A stretch of DNA of 64,000 nucleotides from Sphingomonadales bacterium (GCA_009995225.1 JAACPW010000004.1:62001-126000), one strand, 5' to 3'; shown: positions 24,832 to 33,747, numbered from the stretch's first letter. Notes: a model not told the origin generated them from the sequence alone. Numbers and translations are program-made.

Positions 24832-25902
24832 ATGCTGGATCATAGATTCTTGCGCAATGCTGCGCGGATCGGTTTTGCTGGTGCGTTGCTGGCGGCTGCA
24901 CCGGCAGTTCATGCCGACGAAGGTTTGCCGCGGATCGAATTTCAGTGGGAGGGCTTCGACATCCGCCTGAGCGGGGGCGCTGCATCGCAAGCTGCGGTGT
25001 TCGATGACGATGATTCGCGCACCGATTCGCCTGATGCCAAGGTCGATCTGTTCGCCCGGTTGAACGCGCAGTGGACCTCTCCCGGCGGGATCATCATCGG
25101 CGCCAATGTCGAACAAAACAGCCGCCGCCGTGCCTCTGAAGTGCTGGAAGCAGGCGAGATCTACGGTTTTGTCGCCAGTGATTATGGCCGGCTTGAGGTC
25201 GGCCTGCAGGACGGGCCAGCCGATACACTTGCCTTTGCGGCACCGCTCGTCGCGCTTGGCCAGGTGCGCGGGGAATTTTCACGCTATGCCGGAACGCAGG
25301 CCTTGCTGCGTGCGCTCGATACGCAGGACGCTTTCAAGGTCATCTACCTCTCGCCCCCTATCGGGGGCCTGCGCGGCGGGGTGTCCTATTCGCCCAAGGT
25401 GCGCCGCAATGCGACCGCAGTGGACTCGCGCGAACGCATTTCAGTCAACAACGCCTTCGAGTTCGGTTTGCAATATCAGCAGCCTGTCGGCGATTGGATC
25501 TTGGGGGCGAGCGGCGGCTATGTAACCGGCAATGCAGACGCCGTGACCACCCGCGCCGACCTGCGCAGCTGGAGCGTGGGCGCAGAGGCGCGACGTGGGC
25601 CATTGCGGATCGGCGGGGCTTATGTGGATCGCGGCGATTCCAACCGGCTCGACAGGGATTTCGATCAGTGGGAGATCAACGGGGGGGTCGGTTGGATCAC
25701 GCCCATCTGGGGCGTGGCGGGCAGTGTGGCCTATACCAACGCGTCTGACCGCAAGAACCGCCTATTCGGCGTGGGCGGGTTTTATCGCATTCACCCCAAC
25801 GTCGAACTGCGCGCCGACGTAGTCAAATTCCGTGAAGAACGGCTGCCGATCGCGGTCGATGATGGGATCGCCAGCGTGATCGAAGTGACGTTCATCATCT
25901 GA
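24832..25902 (+). CDS. Outer-membrane porin
   Basis: 356 aa from ATG at 24832, with AAAGAG upstream, directly after the hydrolase stop. The signal peptide ends AAAPAVHA at residue ~27. The mature part is a run of amphipathic strands with gram-negative porin features (DGLEVGLQDGP-like segment near YGRLEVGLQDG; AFEFGLQYQQPVGDW; WEINGGVGW) and ends in hydrophobic EVTFII instead of the usual Phe. It probably forms a diffusion channel. Being last in the operon, it may serve uptake or release of the compound handled by its neighbours. Confidence 0.8.
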   Translation: MLDHRFLRNAARIGFAGALLAAAPAVHADEGLPRIEFQWEGFDIRLSGGAASQAAVFDDDDSRTDSPDAKVDLFARLNAQWTSPGGIIIGANVEQNSRRRASEVLEAGEIYGFVASDYGRLEVGLQDGPADTLAFAAPLVALGQVRGEFSRYAGTQALLRALDTQDAFKVIYLSPPIGGLRGGVSYSPKVRRNATAVDSRERISVNNAFEFGLQYQQPVGDWILGASGGYVTGNADAVTTRADLRSWSVGAEARRGPLRIGGAYVDRGDSNRLDRDFDQWEINGGVGWITPIWGVAGSVAYTNASDRKNRLFGVGGFYRIHPNVELRADVVKFREERLPIAVDDGIASVIEVTFII

Positions 25903-25927
25903 CGCTACACCCGGACGAGACACGAGA

Positions 25928-25959
25928 AAGCCCGAGGGATCATCAGATCCCCCGGGCTT
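25928..25959. terminator. Bidirectional terminator hairpin
   Basis: AAGCCCGAGGGATC-ATCA-GATCCCCCGGGCTT: 14-bp stem with one A/C mismatch. It lies between the convergent porin and anti-sigma genes, so it can serve both. Confidence 0.8.
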
Positions 25960-25977
25960 CTTCGTGTGTGGGTGGGA

Positions 25978-26802
25978 CTACTTTTTACCGAGCTCAGCCA
26001 GCTCATCCGCACCCACCAGCGGATCGCTGTCAATGATGGCATCGACCGCCGCGACCACGCCGGGCGCAGCGTCGCCGCCGGCCAGCTTCATCTCGCCCAC
26101 GGGTGCAGCACGGCGGCCGAAGGCTTCGACCTGCCAGCCGCCATCCGCTCCCGCGCAGGCAAGCGCATCGCTGGTGGCTCCGCCATGTTCGAGCATGAAC
26201 TGGCGGCACAGCGCGCCATCGCTGTTGCGGAATGTCAGCATCACCTCGCCAGTGCCCAGATTGGCGAGATCGACCGCCTGCCCGCTCGGTGCGGTATCAA
26301 GCATGGCGGCAATAGCAGAAGGCGGAACTGCACCTTCGGCAGTGGCCAGCACCAGCGAACCGTCTCCGGCACCGCTACCAACGCCGCCGGTCAGCAGCGG
26401 CCCGCCGATCAGCAGCGGCCCGCCGATCATAACGCCCAGGGCGAGGCTGGCGGCCATCGCGCCGAAATGTGGCCAGCGCCAGCTTCCGCCGGTATCATTG
26501 GCCGGGGCGGGAAGCAGAGGCTTTGCCACGCGTGCGGCGGCCAGATCGACCACCTCGGCACCGGCCGGCGCAGGCGCGAGGATCGCTGTCAGGCGTTCTG
26601 GCACGGGCGCATCCAGCACAGGGGCAAACGCATCACGCACCGCGATTGCGGCGTTGTCATCTCCTGCGGCCAGCGCCTCGACCCGCGTGGCCAGCGCCGG
26701 GTCGGCGTTGATTGCCGCCTCGATCTGGTCGAGCAGGGCTTCATTCGCGATTGTGCCATCAAGAAAGGCCAGCAGCTGTGCGTCGGTAAAAGGCTGGCTC
26801 AT
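25978..26802 (-). CDS. Membrane-anchored anti-sigma factor
   Basis: 274 aa; start overlaps the sigma gene stop by ATGA. The N-terminal ~60 residues (DAQLLAFLDGTIANEALLDQ) have the helical form of anti-sigma domains. One membrane segment lies at ~112-140 (MAASLALGVMIGGPLLIGG). A periplasmic domain with two Cys (GALCRQFM, DALACAG) follows and could sense redox or cell-envelope state. It should hold the ECF sigma factor at the membrane until a signal arrives. The pairing is inferred from the operon and from domain order. Confidence 0.75.
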   Translation of the reverse strand: MSQPFTDAQLLAFLDGTIANEALLDQIEAAINADPALATRVEALAAGDDNAAIAVRDAFAPVLDAPVPERLTAILAPAPAGAEVVDLAAARVAKPLLPAPANDTGGSWRWPHFGAMAASLALGVMIGGPLLIGGPLLTGGVGSGAGDGSLVLATAEGAVPPSAIAAMLDTAPSGQAVDLANLGTGEVMLTFRNSDGALCRQFMLEHGGATSDALACAGADGGWQVEAFGRRAAPVGEMKLAGGDAAPGVVAAVDAIIDSDPLVGADELAELGKK

Positions 26803-27320
26803 TGCACGCCTCCTGCGCTCGCCATCATTCTTGCCAGCGCTGCCTTGGCGCGCGAGAGCCGGCTCATGACTGTGCCGATAGGAAGGCCCAACATGTCGGC
26901 CGCCTCGCGGTAGCTCATCTCTTCCAGCATCACGAGCACGACCACATCGCGCTGTTCGGGCGGCAATGCATCCACGGCCGCGCGCACCATCCGCGCTTCG
27001 GCGCTGGCTTCGATAATGGCCATGCCGTCATCTCCGGCAAGGTCTATCATTTCGGCAATGTCGTCATGCCCCTTGCTGTTATGCGCGCGGCGGCGATCAT
27101 CGATCCAGGTGTTGCGGGCAATCCGGAAGACCCAAGCATCAAGCCGGGTGCCGGGTTGCCATTGATCCAAATTCAGCATCGCTTTCTCCAGACACGCCTG
27201 CACGACATCGTCTGCATCGGCCTGATTGCCGGTCAATACCCGGGCAAAACGGCGCAGGCGCGGGATCAGCGCGATCAGCGTCTGCCTTGTCGTTTCGTCC
27301 GGGATCATCGGGCGTGTCAT
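26799..27320 (-). CDS. ECF-type RNA polymerase sigma factor
   Basis: 173 aa. Region 2 is IPRLRRFARVLTGNQADADDVVQACLEKA with the -10-binding part LDAWVFRIARNTWIDDRRR. Region 4 is LPPEQRDVVVLVMLEEMSYREAADML with a helix-turn-helix ending GTVMSRLSRAKAAL. Regions 1 and 3 are absent, as in ECF factors. There is no obvious ribosome site before ATG 27320; an in-frame ATG at 27308 is possible. Divergent from the subtilase gene, which is a natural target candidate. GGAAT at ~27346 with CGTT 17 nt later on the minus strand could be an autoregulated ECF promoter, but it would leave almost no leader. Confidence 0.88.
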   Translation of the reverse strand: MTRPMIPDETTRQTLIALIPRLRRFARVLTGNQADADDVVQACLEKAMLNLDQWQPGTRLDAWVFRIARNTWIDDRRRAHNSKGHDDIAEMIDLAGDDGMAIIEASAEARMVRAAVDALPPEQRDVVVLVMLEEMSYREAADMLGLPIGTVMSRLSRAKAALARMMASAGGVQ

Positions 27321-27469
27321 GGTGCCAACGGTTCAGCTACTGGAAATATTCCGTCCATAGACAGGACGCTGGGATAAAAGAACAGCCTGTTTCGTATGTC
27401 TTAGGATACGAGGAACGAGACAGTCCGCGCTGCTTTTGCAGACGGAGCCTAAAGAACAGGGATCAATCC

Positions 27470-29101
27470 ATGCAAGCGAGAATCATCATCGCCTATCTGC
27501 TGATGCTGGCGATGACGCTCGCACCGGCTTCTGTGCTTTTGCACGCGCCGCTATCTGCACAAGATGCGGATGGTGGTGACGACGACGATGGGGACGATGA
27601 CGATGGGGAGGAAGACATCGATGATCCCGACGATGAAGATCCGGGTGACGACGTTGGGGGAGACGATGACGTAGGGGGGAATGATGACGTTGATGGCGGC
27701 GACGATGTCGGTGGCGACGACTTTGACGCAGGGAGCGATGACGACGTGGGCGGCGACGATGACGCGGGCAGCGACGATGACGCGGGCGGTGATGACGACG
27801 CGGGCGGCGATGACGACGCGGGCGGCGACGATGACGCAGGCGGCGATGACGACGCGGGCGGCGATGACGACGCGGGCGGCGATGACGACGCGGGCGGCGA
27901 TGACGACGCGGGCGGCGATGACGACGCCGGAAATGATGACATCAACGAAGAAAGAGATGACTCCGACGACGCGGGGGATGATGACCCTGTGGACGATCCT
28001 GGCAACTGGGAACTGGTTGGCGGCGAAAGTGAAACTGCCCGTGCCGAACTGGACGCGCGAGATCGGATCGAACGGGATGATGACGGCTTTCGGTATCGCC
28101 GTGGCGAATTCATCGCACTCGACCTTTCGCGCGAAGATCTCGAAGAGTTGACCAGCAACGGTTTTGAAGTGATCGCAAGCGAACAGCTTGCCACCGTAGA
28201 TGGCACCTTGCTGCTGCTACGCGGTCCACGGCAGTTGAGGGGTGAGGCCGCACTCGATTCGCTCGAAGCCATGGCGGACCCCGATAGCGTTGGTTACAAT
28301 CACCTGTTCGATAGTTCATCGGTGCAGACCAAACGCACGCGTGCCAGCGCACCGCCCGAACGTCAGGCCTGCGGCTGCAATATTGGACTTATCGATACCG
28401 GGGTCGCGACCAACCTTGCCTATTTCAAGCACGTCACATTGGTGCAACGTGCTTTCAATGCCAAGACCCCCCTGCCAAAGCTGCATGGCACTGCAGTGGC
28501 GCATCTCATGGCGGGGACCAAACGCAGCCGGGCAGGGGCGACCAGGATATTCGTCGCTGATATTTTCGGCGGACCGCGTGAAACTTCGGGGTCCAGTTTC
28601 GCACTCATCAAGGCGCTTGATTGGCTCGCCGCACAAAACGTGCCGGTGATCAATATTAGCCTATCCGGCCCGCGTAACCCAGCAGTTGCCAAGGCGATCG
28701 CGCGGGTCAGCGCAAAAGGCCATACAATCGTCGCCGCAGCCGGGAATGATGGCCCCGCCGCTCCCCCGGTGTTCCCGGGCGCTTATCAGGGTGTGATCGG
28801 GGTTACGGCGGTCGATGGCGCAAACCGAATCTATCGCTACGCCAATCGCGGCACCTACGTCGATTTCTCGGCGCGAGGCGTCGCAGTGCCCGCGATTGAT
28901 GCCAAGGGAGCGGTGCGTGATGCCACCGGCACATCCTTTGCCGCCCCCATCATCGCTGCCCGACTGGCACGAGAACTGCGTGCACCCGACAGTGCAGCGG
29001 CGCAAAAAGCAATTCGCACATTGGAAGCCGAAGCGCGTGATCTCGGCCCGCCAGGGCGCGATACGATCTATGGTGCTGGCCTGATCTCTGGAGACAATTG
29101 A
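27470..29101 (+). CDS. Secreted subtilisin-like (S8) serine protease with Asp/Gly repeat region
   Basis: 543 aa from ATG at 27470. Signal peptide to ~A29 (IIIAYLLMLAMTLAPASVLL). Residues ~30-180 are an extremely acidic Gly/Asp tract with about ten tandem GDDDAG units. A linker domain follows, then the catalytic domain with D309 in GLIDTGV, H339 in KLHGTAVAHLMAG, N in AAAGNDGP and S489 in GTSFAAPI, so the triad is complete. The acidic tract may bind calcium or keep the enzyme soluble. Divergent from the ECF sigma pair; coupled by 1-nt overlap to the next gene. Confidence 0.88.
   Translation: MQARIIIAYLLMLAMTLAPASVLLHAPLSAQDADGGDDDDGDDDDGEEDIDDPDDEDPGDDVGGDDDVGGNDDVDGGDDVGGDDFDAGSDDDVGGDDDAGSDDDAGGDDDAGGDDDAGGDDDAGGDDDAGGDDDAGGDDDAGGDDDAGGDDDAGNDDINEERDDSDDAGDDDPVDDPGNWELVGGESETARAELDARDRIERDDDGFRYRRGEFIALDLSREDLEELTSNGFEVIASEQLATVDGTLLLLRGPRQLRGEAALDSLEAMADPDSVGYNHLFDSSSVQTKRTRASAPPERQACGCNIGLIDTGVATNLAYFKHVTLVQRAFNAKTPLPKLHGTAVAHLMAGTKRSRAGATRIFVADIFGGPRETSGSSFALIKALDWLAAQNVPVINISLSGPRNPAVAKAIARVSAKGHTIVAAAGNDGPAAPPVFPGAYQGVIGVTAVDGANRIYRYANRGTYVDFSARGVAVPAIDAKGAVRDATGTSFAAPIIAARLARELRAPDSAAAQKAIRTLEAEARDLGPPGRDTIYGAGLISGDN
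27745..27935 (+). repeat. Tandem 18-bp repeat inside the protease gene
   Basis: About ten units of the form GGCGATGACGACGCGGGC (encoding GDDDAG), with a few silent changes and early units reading GCGGGCAGC. The 18-bp length keeps the frame, so copy number can vary by recombination without inactivating the gene. Confidence 0.85.
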
Positions 29102-29757
29102 TGTTTGCTCTCATCGCTGTCGCGGCTGCCCTGCCCGCCCCCATCACGATGCCGGCCTACAAGCCGGGAGACGCCTTTGTTTTTTCCGATGGCCGAGTCG
29201 AGCGGGTCATTCGGACCGAGGGCGAGCAGGTTGTTTGGGCGGGGTTGTCCGGTGCGAGTTATAAACGCAGCCGCAACTTCATTGTGCCTGTGCTCGAATG
29301 GCGCAGCGGTCGCGGCAGTGGCACCCGACAGGTGCGCGGCAATCCGGATGCGCTATGGCCGATCAGCGTTGGGAAAAACGGCGGAAAATCAGCCCGGTTC
29401 CGAGCCATCACTGAAACACGTGCAAATGCGCAAGCCGCTGCTAAACGGTCGGTCAGCCTGTGGATGTGCAGCACGTCGAGGTTGAAGCAATTCACGGTGC
29501 CAGCGGGAACCTACAGCGCCATCCCGGTCAAATGCGACCGATATTCATCCACCACGATGCGCCTGATCGAACAGCGGGAATGGGACTACGCGCCCGACCT
29601 TGGCCATTACATCAGGCGGGTGACAGTGAATTACCTGCGGGGCACCACACGCAAGGTCGAACTGGTGGCGGCACTTTCGGGCCCGGCGGCCAACAAGGCC
29701 CGGCTGACCGCATTGGCTCGTAAGGCCAAGGCTTCGTCGCGAACGATCCGAAATTAG
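29101..29757 (+). CDS. Hypothetical exported protein downstream of the protease
   Basis: 218 aa; its ATG (29101) shares one base with the protease stop, and GGAG lies 9 nt upstream. A short hydrophobic N-terminus (MFALIAVAAALPAPITM) may be a signal peptide. The mature part has strand-rich stretches and one pair of Cys (SLWMCSTSRL, IPVKCDRYSS). Not recognised. Tight coupling to the subtilase suggests a partner such as an inhibitor, chaperone or a second secreted factor of the same regulon. Confidence 0.6.
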   Translation: MFALIAVAAALPAPITMPAYKPGDAFVFSDGRVERVIRTEGEQVVWAGLSGASYKRSRNFIVPVLEWRSGRGSGTRQVRGNPDALWPISVGKNGGKSARFRAITETRANAQAAAKRSVSLWMCSTSRLKQFTVPAGTYSAIPVKCDRYSSTTMRLIEQREWDYAPDLGHYIRRVTVNYLRGTTRKVELVAALSGPAANKARLTALARKAKASSRTIRN

Positions 29758-29929
29758 ATCAAGACTTCGCTTCATACGGCGGCTGGTGTCACAACGTTAA
29801 CAGCTTTGACCGCCGCTAACTCCAGTACACAGGATTGTTTGCTATCTTAGAGGAATCGCCAACGTGCCGCGCACGCGCGTTGCCCGTAGCGGACCGCCCG
29901 TAACAAAGCAGTAGCGCGGCCATCTGTAT

Positions 29930-30403
29930 CTATGCGCGCCCGAGGCTCGGCAAATCAAATGAAGCCAGGTGCGCAAGAATTCGCTTCAATGCCGCAATAT
30001 TGCCAGCATCCTCGGCGGTTTCGAGTGCTTCTTGCAGAACCGAGCGAATGTCATCGGCCTCAACGTGCTCCATTTCCCAATGCGGGTACAGCCGCTCGCG
30101 TTTCTCGATATTGCGATCGAGGGTGACGATGTCATGATGCCGCTGATCATGGTAAAGATTTGAAATCAAGTCCTTAACTTCGGCGGGTGGCCCTTCGACC
30201 CACTGAAAAAACACCCCGCTGCCGAACACCAGAACGCCAGTAATACCTCGCGCCACGTTGCGAGCTTGCGAAAATTCGATGATTCGTCCGACTTCCGCAG
30301 CGTCGATGCTGTCTGCGGCACGACTGCAATACACGAATGTTTCCAGCGTAATCGCTTCATGCTCCAGATCGTCGTCTTCCGGGAGGTTCGTTTCATCAAA
30401 CAT
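29930..30403 (-). CDS. BLUF-domain blue-light photoreceptor (short)
   Basis: 157 aa from ATG at 30403; a TTG at 30496 that overlaps the upstream stop would give 188 aa. The BLUF domain occupies most of the protein: LETFVYCSRA (flavin-contacting Tyr), ARNVARGITGVL (Asn before ITG), VFFQWVEGPP (Gln of the light switch), DQRHHDIVTL and a C-terminal YPHWEME. The family binds FAD and changes its hydrogen-bond network under blue light. No output domain is fused, only a ~45-residue helical tail, so it probably acts on a partner protein. It lies about 1 kb from a larger BLUF gene on the other strand. Confidence 0.85.
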   Translation of the reverse strand: MFDETNLPEDDDLEHEAITLETFVYCSRAADSIDAAEVGRIIEFSQARNVARGITGVLVFGSGVFFQWVEGPPAEVKDLISNLYHDQRHHDIVTLDRNIEKRERLYPHWEMEHVEADDIRSVLQEALETAEDAGNIAALKRILAHLASFDLPSLGRA

Positions 30404-30492
30404 AGGCAAATTCGATAATCCTTCAAACGCAGAAGCGGATGCTGCCCCCCCTACGCGGACTTGCCAAAACTTGCACCCCCTGCCGGGCGCTA

Positions 30493-30750
30493 TCAATTTG
30501 GTTCGACCACCAACGCAAACAAATCATCCAAGTTGGCCTGGATATCCTGAACATGCGGATTTTCAGCATATTGCGGTAAGCCCAGTGGCAGGCTCATGCT
30601 TTCATGGACGGCCGACACCTCGGCGGCGTTCAGCAAACCGCGCTTGCGCAGAATATTGGCGAGGCTGACAATGCCGTTGATCGCGGAAATGTCGGATGCC
30701 TTGTGCGCTTCTAGGAGGTTTCTTGCGTCGATGCTGTCGGCGTCGATCAT
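30493..30750 (-). CDS. Hypothetical 85-aa protein upstream of the short BLUF gene
   Basis: 85 aa from ATG at 30750; a longer frame to 30792 is possible. Helical, acidic (MIDADSIDARNLLEAHKASD, later QDIQANLDDLFALV), no Cys, no membrane segment. Not recognised. Same strand and immediately upstream of the BLUF gene, whose alternative TTG start overlaps this stop. It may be the BLUF partner, since short BLUF proteins act through separate proteins, but there is no direct evidence. Confidence 0.5.
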   Translation of the reverse strand: MIDADSIDARNLLEAHKASDISAINGIVSLANILRKRGLLNAAEVSAVHESMSLPLGLPQYAENPHVQDIQANLDDLFALVVEPN

Positions 30751-31385
30751 AGTGTTTGCTTTTATGATAGGCCGCCACGCGCGCGTCCGCATCGTTCGGT
30801 CTAGGCAAACGCTGCGACTTGAAGCGAGGCGGATAGGAATGATTCGTGCTTGGCGTCGAAACGACGATTCTGATCACAATCAAGAGCGCTCAAACAGACC
30901 CAGAAGTATGGTTCGGGATTGCCGCTGAGGGTCGCACGTTTTTGCCATTTGTCAAACCCTAACGCCTTGGGCGCAGGTCGGGTGATAGCGGCTATTTCCC
31001 TCCCTTGGCACTCGTTCGGTTCCCCGAATTTGCTGGGCTAACCCGTGCCAACACGATCAACAGGCGCCTTCGTGATACGTTGTGAGTTTAACAAACAATC
31101 GGGTTGCACCATCACGAAGTGCTGCGCGTTTTCGTGATGGGTTGCACTTTTTGGCCTGTGCCGGTTGCATGCTTGTCACTTGACGGATTCGTCGAGATGG
31201 AAGAAATTCGTCGAAGGCGACCGAGTCAAAAAGAGGCCGCGAAATGCAATGCCTCCATCCCGTTACAGACGGGAGCGTTGCATTCATAGTGGCGGATGGG
31301 GATCATCTGCCGGGTAGTACTGGCCGTGTCTTCCATCGTTCAGATTTGCCGTTGATCCCCGCCCCCTCAGCGAAGGGATGTGAGG
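30751..31385. other. Long intergenic region between the divergent BLUF genes
   Basis: About 635 bp with no convincing gene. It contains the TTCGTGAT/GGTTGCAC repeat array at 31068-31147, and promoters for both divergent transcription units are expected here. The rest shows nothing recognisable. Confidence 0.5.
31068..31147. promoter_or_regulatory. Inverted/direct repeat array, putative operator
   Basis: GGGTTGCAC (31101-31109) and CATCACGAA (31110-31118) are mirrored after 12 nt by TTCGTGATG (31131-31139), followed by a second GGGTTGCAC (31139-31147). A further TTCGTGAT half-site lies at ~31070. The 9-bp arms match perfectly. The array lies ~240 bp before the long BLUF gene and looks like a binding site for a dimeric regulator. 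Confidence 0.5.
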
Positions 31386-32453
31386 ATGTTACAAAACTCG
31401 TCCAACAATGCGGCAAGCGATGGCTGGATCGCATGCCTCACCTACAAAAGCCTCGCGACAGCGGCGCCCAGCGCGTCTGACTTGCAGGTGTTGGTTCGAC
31501 GAGCGCGGGCGCGCAACCGGCAACTTGGCGTCACGGGGATGCTGATTTACGAGGGTGGCACTTTTCTGCAGACGCTCGAAGGCCCGACCGACAAGTTGAA
31601 TGGCTTGTGGTCATCGATCAAGAAAGACACGCGCCACGATCATATTGAGGTTCTGAGCGAACATATTGTCCCCACCCGGTTGTTTTCGGATTGGGATCTG
31701 ATGCTTCACAGCCGCACTGACGACGCGCCCGCTGCGAAAGCGAAACGGCAATCACCGCGTGCCATCAAATCGCATATCGAAAATCTTACCGGTCTGGCGC
31801 TCAATGCCGATGACATTCGCATCAACACCTTTATCGCATCGCTGCAAGACGAAGGGTGGACCAGCGACGCCATTGTATTGTTGTTGATCGAGCCGACCGC
31901 ACGCGCGCTGGGCGACGCATGGTTGGCCGATGAATGCAGCGAGTTCGATCTCACCATTGGCCTTAGTATGCTGCAACTGGCCGGACATGCCGTGCGCCAT
32001 TACAAAGACGCGAATGCGATCCGGAACACGCAATACAAGATCCTTCTGGCTACCGCTCCTGGTGAACAGCATATTCTTGGCACGACCATGCTTGCAGACC
32101 AGTTTACCGATGCAGGGTGGCGGGTCGACATGGCGTTCCCCGACACCAAAGAGGCATTGGCAAATCAGTTGAGCGCGCAGCACCCTGATGCGCTAGACAT
32201 CGGCCTTTCCGACGCAATGCCGCGAACCCACGTCGTGCCGCGTCTGCGCGCAACGATTGATTATACGCGACTGGCGGTATCAGATCATCCTACGGTCATC
32301 TCCGTAGGGGGAAGACTGTTTGCCGAAGCGGCGGCAACGGCCGGCTCGGTCGGCGCCGATCACGCGCGATTGACGGCAGCGGGTGCCAGCATCCGGATGG
32401 CCGAACTGGTCCGGCAAAGCCGGGCACGCCGGGCGATGTCCGAACAGCCCTAA
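31386..32453 (+). CDS. BLUF photoreceptor with AppA-like C-terminal cobalamin/heme-type domain
   Basis: 355 aa from ATG at 31386 with AAGGG upstream; GTG at 31380 is an alternative. Residues ~15-110 are BLUF (WIACLTYKSLAT, RARNRQLGVTGMLIY, GTFLQTLEGP, DTRHDHIEVL, LFSDWDLML). Residues ~130-340 resemble the B12-binding-like helical bundle and Rossmann domains of AppA/PpaA (WTSDAIVLLLIEPTARALGDAW; ILLATAPGEQHILGTTMLAD). In Rhodobacter AppA integrates light and redox signals and counters PpsR. No photosynthesis gene and no PpsR gene is in view, so the target is open. Confidence 0.85.
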   Translation: MLQNSSNNAASDGWIACLTYKSLATAAPSASDLQVLVRRARARNRQLGVTGMLIYEGGTFLQTLEGPTDKLNGLWSSIKKDTRHDHIEVLSEHIVPTRLFSDWDLMLHSRTDDAPAAKAKRQSPRAIKSHIENLTGLALNADDIRINTFIASLQDEGWTSDAIVLLLIEPTARALGDAWLADECSEFDLTIGLSMLQLAGHAVRHYKDANAIRNTQYKILLATAPGEQHILGTTMLADQFTDAGWRVDMAFPDTKEALANQLSAQHPDALDIGLSDAMPRTHVVPRLRATIDYTRLAVSDHPTVISVGGRLFAEAAATAGSVGADHARLTAAGASIRMAELVRQSRARRAMSEQP

Positions 32454-32511
32454 GGCCCAACCGGTGAATGCCACTTTGCGACAGGGCCCGTCACACGCCT
32501 TCGCGCCGCGC

Positions 32512-33747
32512 TCACGGTAATTTCTGCGCGATCGCGCGATCGGCTTCGCGTGCATCGTGGTCGGCAATATGTAGCACCCGTGCGGCCCATTTTATGGTCG
32601 GCCCCTGTAGCAGGCTGGACAGCAGCACGACGAAGAACACGATGTTGAAAATGGCAAAGGCGCCCGGCACGCCGGCCACCATCGGGAAGGTGGCAAGCAC
32701 GATCGGCACGGCCCCGCGCAGGCCGCCCCATGAAACGAAAAGTTTGGCTCGCCAGCCAAATTGTCTGAAAGGCGCAAGGCATAAAAACACGCTGACCGGA
32801 CGGGCCACGAACAGCAAAATACCGGTGGTCACCAGTCCGGGGACGATCACAGGCCCCAGCTCCGAAGGGGTCACCAGCAAGCCAAGCGTGAGGAACATCG
32901 TAACCTGCGCCAACCAGGCCATCCCGTCCTGAAAGCTGGAAATCGTTCGCTTTGCGGCATAGCTCCGATTGCCGGCAACCAGCCCAGCAAGATAGCTGGC
33001 AAGAAAGCCGTTGCCTGACAACAGATGCGCCGTTCCGAACGCAATCAGCGCCGCGGCGATCGAGATCACGAATGCCAGCCCGCCCTGGCGATACCCTCCC
33101 CGCTTGAGCAGCAATGGCATCGCAAAACCGACCCCCAGGCCAACCACGGTCCCCATTGCCATTTGCACAACAAACTCAGGGATAAGGGCCAAAGCCGAGG
33201 CATCTTCGGTGGTGATAAACATCAACACCGCCCCAACCAGAAATATTGCCATGGGATCGTTGGAGCCGGACTCGACTTCAATCAAAGCCGGAACGTCACC
33301 ATGCAAATCCAACCCTGTCGAACGCAAAATAGCAAAGACTGCGGCCGCATCCGTCGACGCAATGATCGCGCCCAGCAATGCCGCTTGGTACACGCCCAGC
33401 CCCAGCAGCCCGATAGCGGCGGCCGCAACAATGCCGGCGCTCACCAAAACGCCAACCGTTGCCAGACTCAGGGCAGGCGCCGCGACCCGGCGAACGTCTT
33501 GCCACGAAGTGTCCATCCCGCCGGAAAACAGGATGAAGATCAGCGATGCGGTTCCCACCGATTGTGCGGTCGAAAAATTGCTGAAGGCAATGCCGCCAGG
33601 CCCCTCCACGCCGGCCAGCATCCCAAGACCGAGAAAGCCGATCAAGGCCGGAAGCCCAAATCGGCTGGACAGGGTTCCGGCCATAACCGTGGTCAACAGC
33701 AAGATGCCGATCAGGAGAAGGGTCGCTTCGGTGTCGAGAAAAAGCAT
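32512..33747 (-). CDS. Cation/proton antiporter (CPA1, NhaP2/CvrA-like)
   Basis: 411 aa, ATG at 33747. About twelve membrane helices. Family motifs are visible: GLPALIGFLGLGMLAG, the conserved ASTDAAAVFAILR and EVESGSNDPMAIFLV in the transport core, and FVSWGGLRGAVPIVLA near the C-terminus. It exchanges K+ or Na+ for protons across the inner membrane. It ends soon after the last helix, without the cytosolic RCK_C (TrkA_C) domain found in long family members, so regulation by nucleotides is unlikely. Isolated gene. Confidence 0.88.
   Translation of the reverse strand: MLFLDTEATLLLIGILLLTTVMAGTLSSRFGLPALIGFLGLGMLAGVEGPGGIAFSNFSTAQSVGTASLIFILFSGGMDTSWQDVRRVAAPALSLATVGVLVSAGIVAAAAIGLLGLGVYQAALLGAIIASTDAAAVFAILRSTGLDLHGDVPALIEVESGSNDPMAIFLVGAVLMFITTEDASALALIPEFVVQMAMGTVVGLGVGFAMPLLLKRGGYRQGGLAFVISIAAALIAFGTAHLLSGNGFLASYLAGLVAGNRSYAAKRTISSFQDGMAWLAQVTMFLTLGLLVTPSELGPVIVPGLVTTGILLFVARPVSVFLCLAPFRQFGWRAKLFVSWGGLRGAVPIVLATFPMVAGVPGAFAIFNIVFFVVLLSSLLQGPTIKWAARVLHIADHDAREADRAIAQKLP

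Noticed and set aside
27321-27350. Autoregulated ECF promoter (GGAAT, 17 bp, CGTT)
   Set aside because: Spacing fits, but the CGTT is only a few bases from the sigma start codon, which would leave nearly no leader. Kept only as a remark in the sigma entry.
27493-28272. Minus-strand Ser/Pro-rich open frame across the protease repeat
   Set aside because: It is the reverse reading of the 18-bp GDDDAG repeat, which is open in several frames by construction.
31081-31100. PpsR-type TGT-N12-ACA site near the BLUF genes
   Set aside because: The only TGT...ACA pair found has an 11-bp spacer, so it does not fit the known site.
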